Source: Candidatus Schekmanbacteria bacterium
GTDB taxonomy: Bacteria > Schekmanbacteria > GWA2-38-11 > J061
Reading direction: 5' to 3'
NCBI GenBank assembly: GCA_003695725.1
Contig: RFHX01000050.1
Span: 1-6,172, forward strand
Length of the DNA: 6,172 nucleotides
A model generated the notes under the pieces. The model ran no database searches. It was not told where the DNA came from and was given only the letters and a program-made list of their open reading frames with translations. The translations under genes were made by a program, and so were the position numbers. Shown in pieces: positions 6,034 through 6,172 of this stretch (its first letter is position 1; every line of letters starts with the position of its first letter).

Positions 6034-6172
6034 AATATATTTTACAAAATTGTAGAAATAGCCGCCATGCTTATTAATCAGTTTGATGAATATGATGTTG
6101 CAGGTCATGAGTTTCATCATAACCAAAAGCTTGACAGCCCTTCTGGCACAGCTAAATCAATAGTCAATATAT
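6034..6172 (+). pseudogene. dapB: 4-hydroxy-tetrahydrodipicolinate reductase (DapB) fragment, N-terminal domain missing, cut by window end
   Basis: DapB reduces hydroxy-tetrahydrodipicolinate in lysine and diaminopimelate synthesis. The plus-strand frame from about 6034 reads NIFYKIVEIAAMLINQFDEY and then DVAGHEFHHNQKLDSPSGTAKSI. It aligns with the interior of DapB from the helix after the conserved NFSxGVN motif through the active site: the HHxxK motif (His-His and Lys) and SGTA are intact. The N-terminal ~130 residues, with the GxxGxMG nucleotide-binding Rossmann motif, are absent. Upstream the same frame is open only to 5965 and shows no DapB similarity, and that DNA is the start of the opposing secreted-protein gene. 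NFSxGVN itself is broken: only an N-F-like AATTTT at 6028-6033 precedes the match. An ATG at 6067 could start a headless product, without a ribosome binding site. It is probably a remnant; a chimeric assembly is the main alternative. What follows position 6172 is unknown. Confidence 0.7.
6049..6077 (-). promoter_or_regulatory. Candidate promoter for the 5470-6009 gene, inside the dapB remnant
   Basis: On the minus strand TTAATA (6077-6072, 4/6 of the -35 consensus), 17 nt, then TACAAT (6054-6049, 5/6 of the -10 consensus). The start would be near 6042, with a leader of about 33 nt to the ATG at 6009. In such AT-rich DNA the match is only suggestive, but no better pair is visible. Confidence 0.3.

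Overview
The window comes from an AT-rich bacterial genome (roughly one third G+C by eye) with dense, short-spaced genes. Signal peptides, a GldG/DUF4340 export-type operon and a DUF1844 protein point to a Gram-negative, probably uncultivated lineage of the broad Deltaproteobacteria/Nitrospirae/Schekmanbacteria kind. That placement is an inference from gene content, not a measurement.

Plus-strand block (1-4097): the tail of an ABC-2 type permease (1-78), a GldG-like ABC-system auxiliary protein (75 or 69 to 1619), a membrane-anchored DUF4340 protein (1616-3019), a small cytoplasmic DUF1844 protein (3000-3422) and a PlsC-type 1-acylglycerol-3-phosphate acyltransferase (3441-4097). The first four overlap end to end (ATGA junctions at 75-78 and 1616-1619, and a 20-nt overlap at 3000-3019). 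plsC follows after 18 nt, so this looks like one transcription unit whose promoter lies upstream of the window. The permease, GldG-like and DUF4340 proteins very probably form one envelope ABC complex; its ATPase should lie just upstream.

Minus-strand block (4107-6009), convergent with the first: a secreted protein of unknown function (5470-6009), then a secreted protein made almost entirely of 12 tandem ~24-residue repeats with DxNxDGxxD calcium-loop motifs (4350-5315, TTG start), then a 69-residue two-helix membrane protein (4107-4316). A good sigma70-type promoter (TTGACA, 17 nt, TTAAAT) sits just before the repeat protein. It overlaps the longer GTG-started reading frame, which supports the shorter TTG start with its own Shine-Dalgarno sequence and signal peptide.

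Right edge (about 6034-6172, plus strand): the catalytic part of dihydrodipicolinate reductase (DapB), with the HHxxK and SGTA motifs intact but no N-terminal nucleotide-binding domain upstream. It looks like a 5'-truncated dapB, cut again by the window end.

No tRNA, rRNA, CRISPR array, insertion sequence or recognised defence system is visible. The points most worth a second look are the repeat protein with its in-frame membrane-protein neighbour, and the headless dapB.
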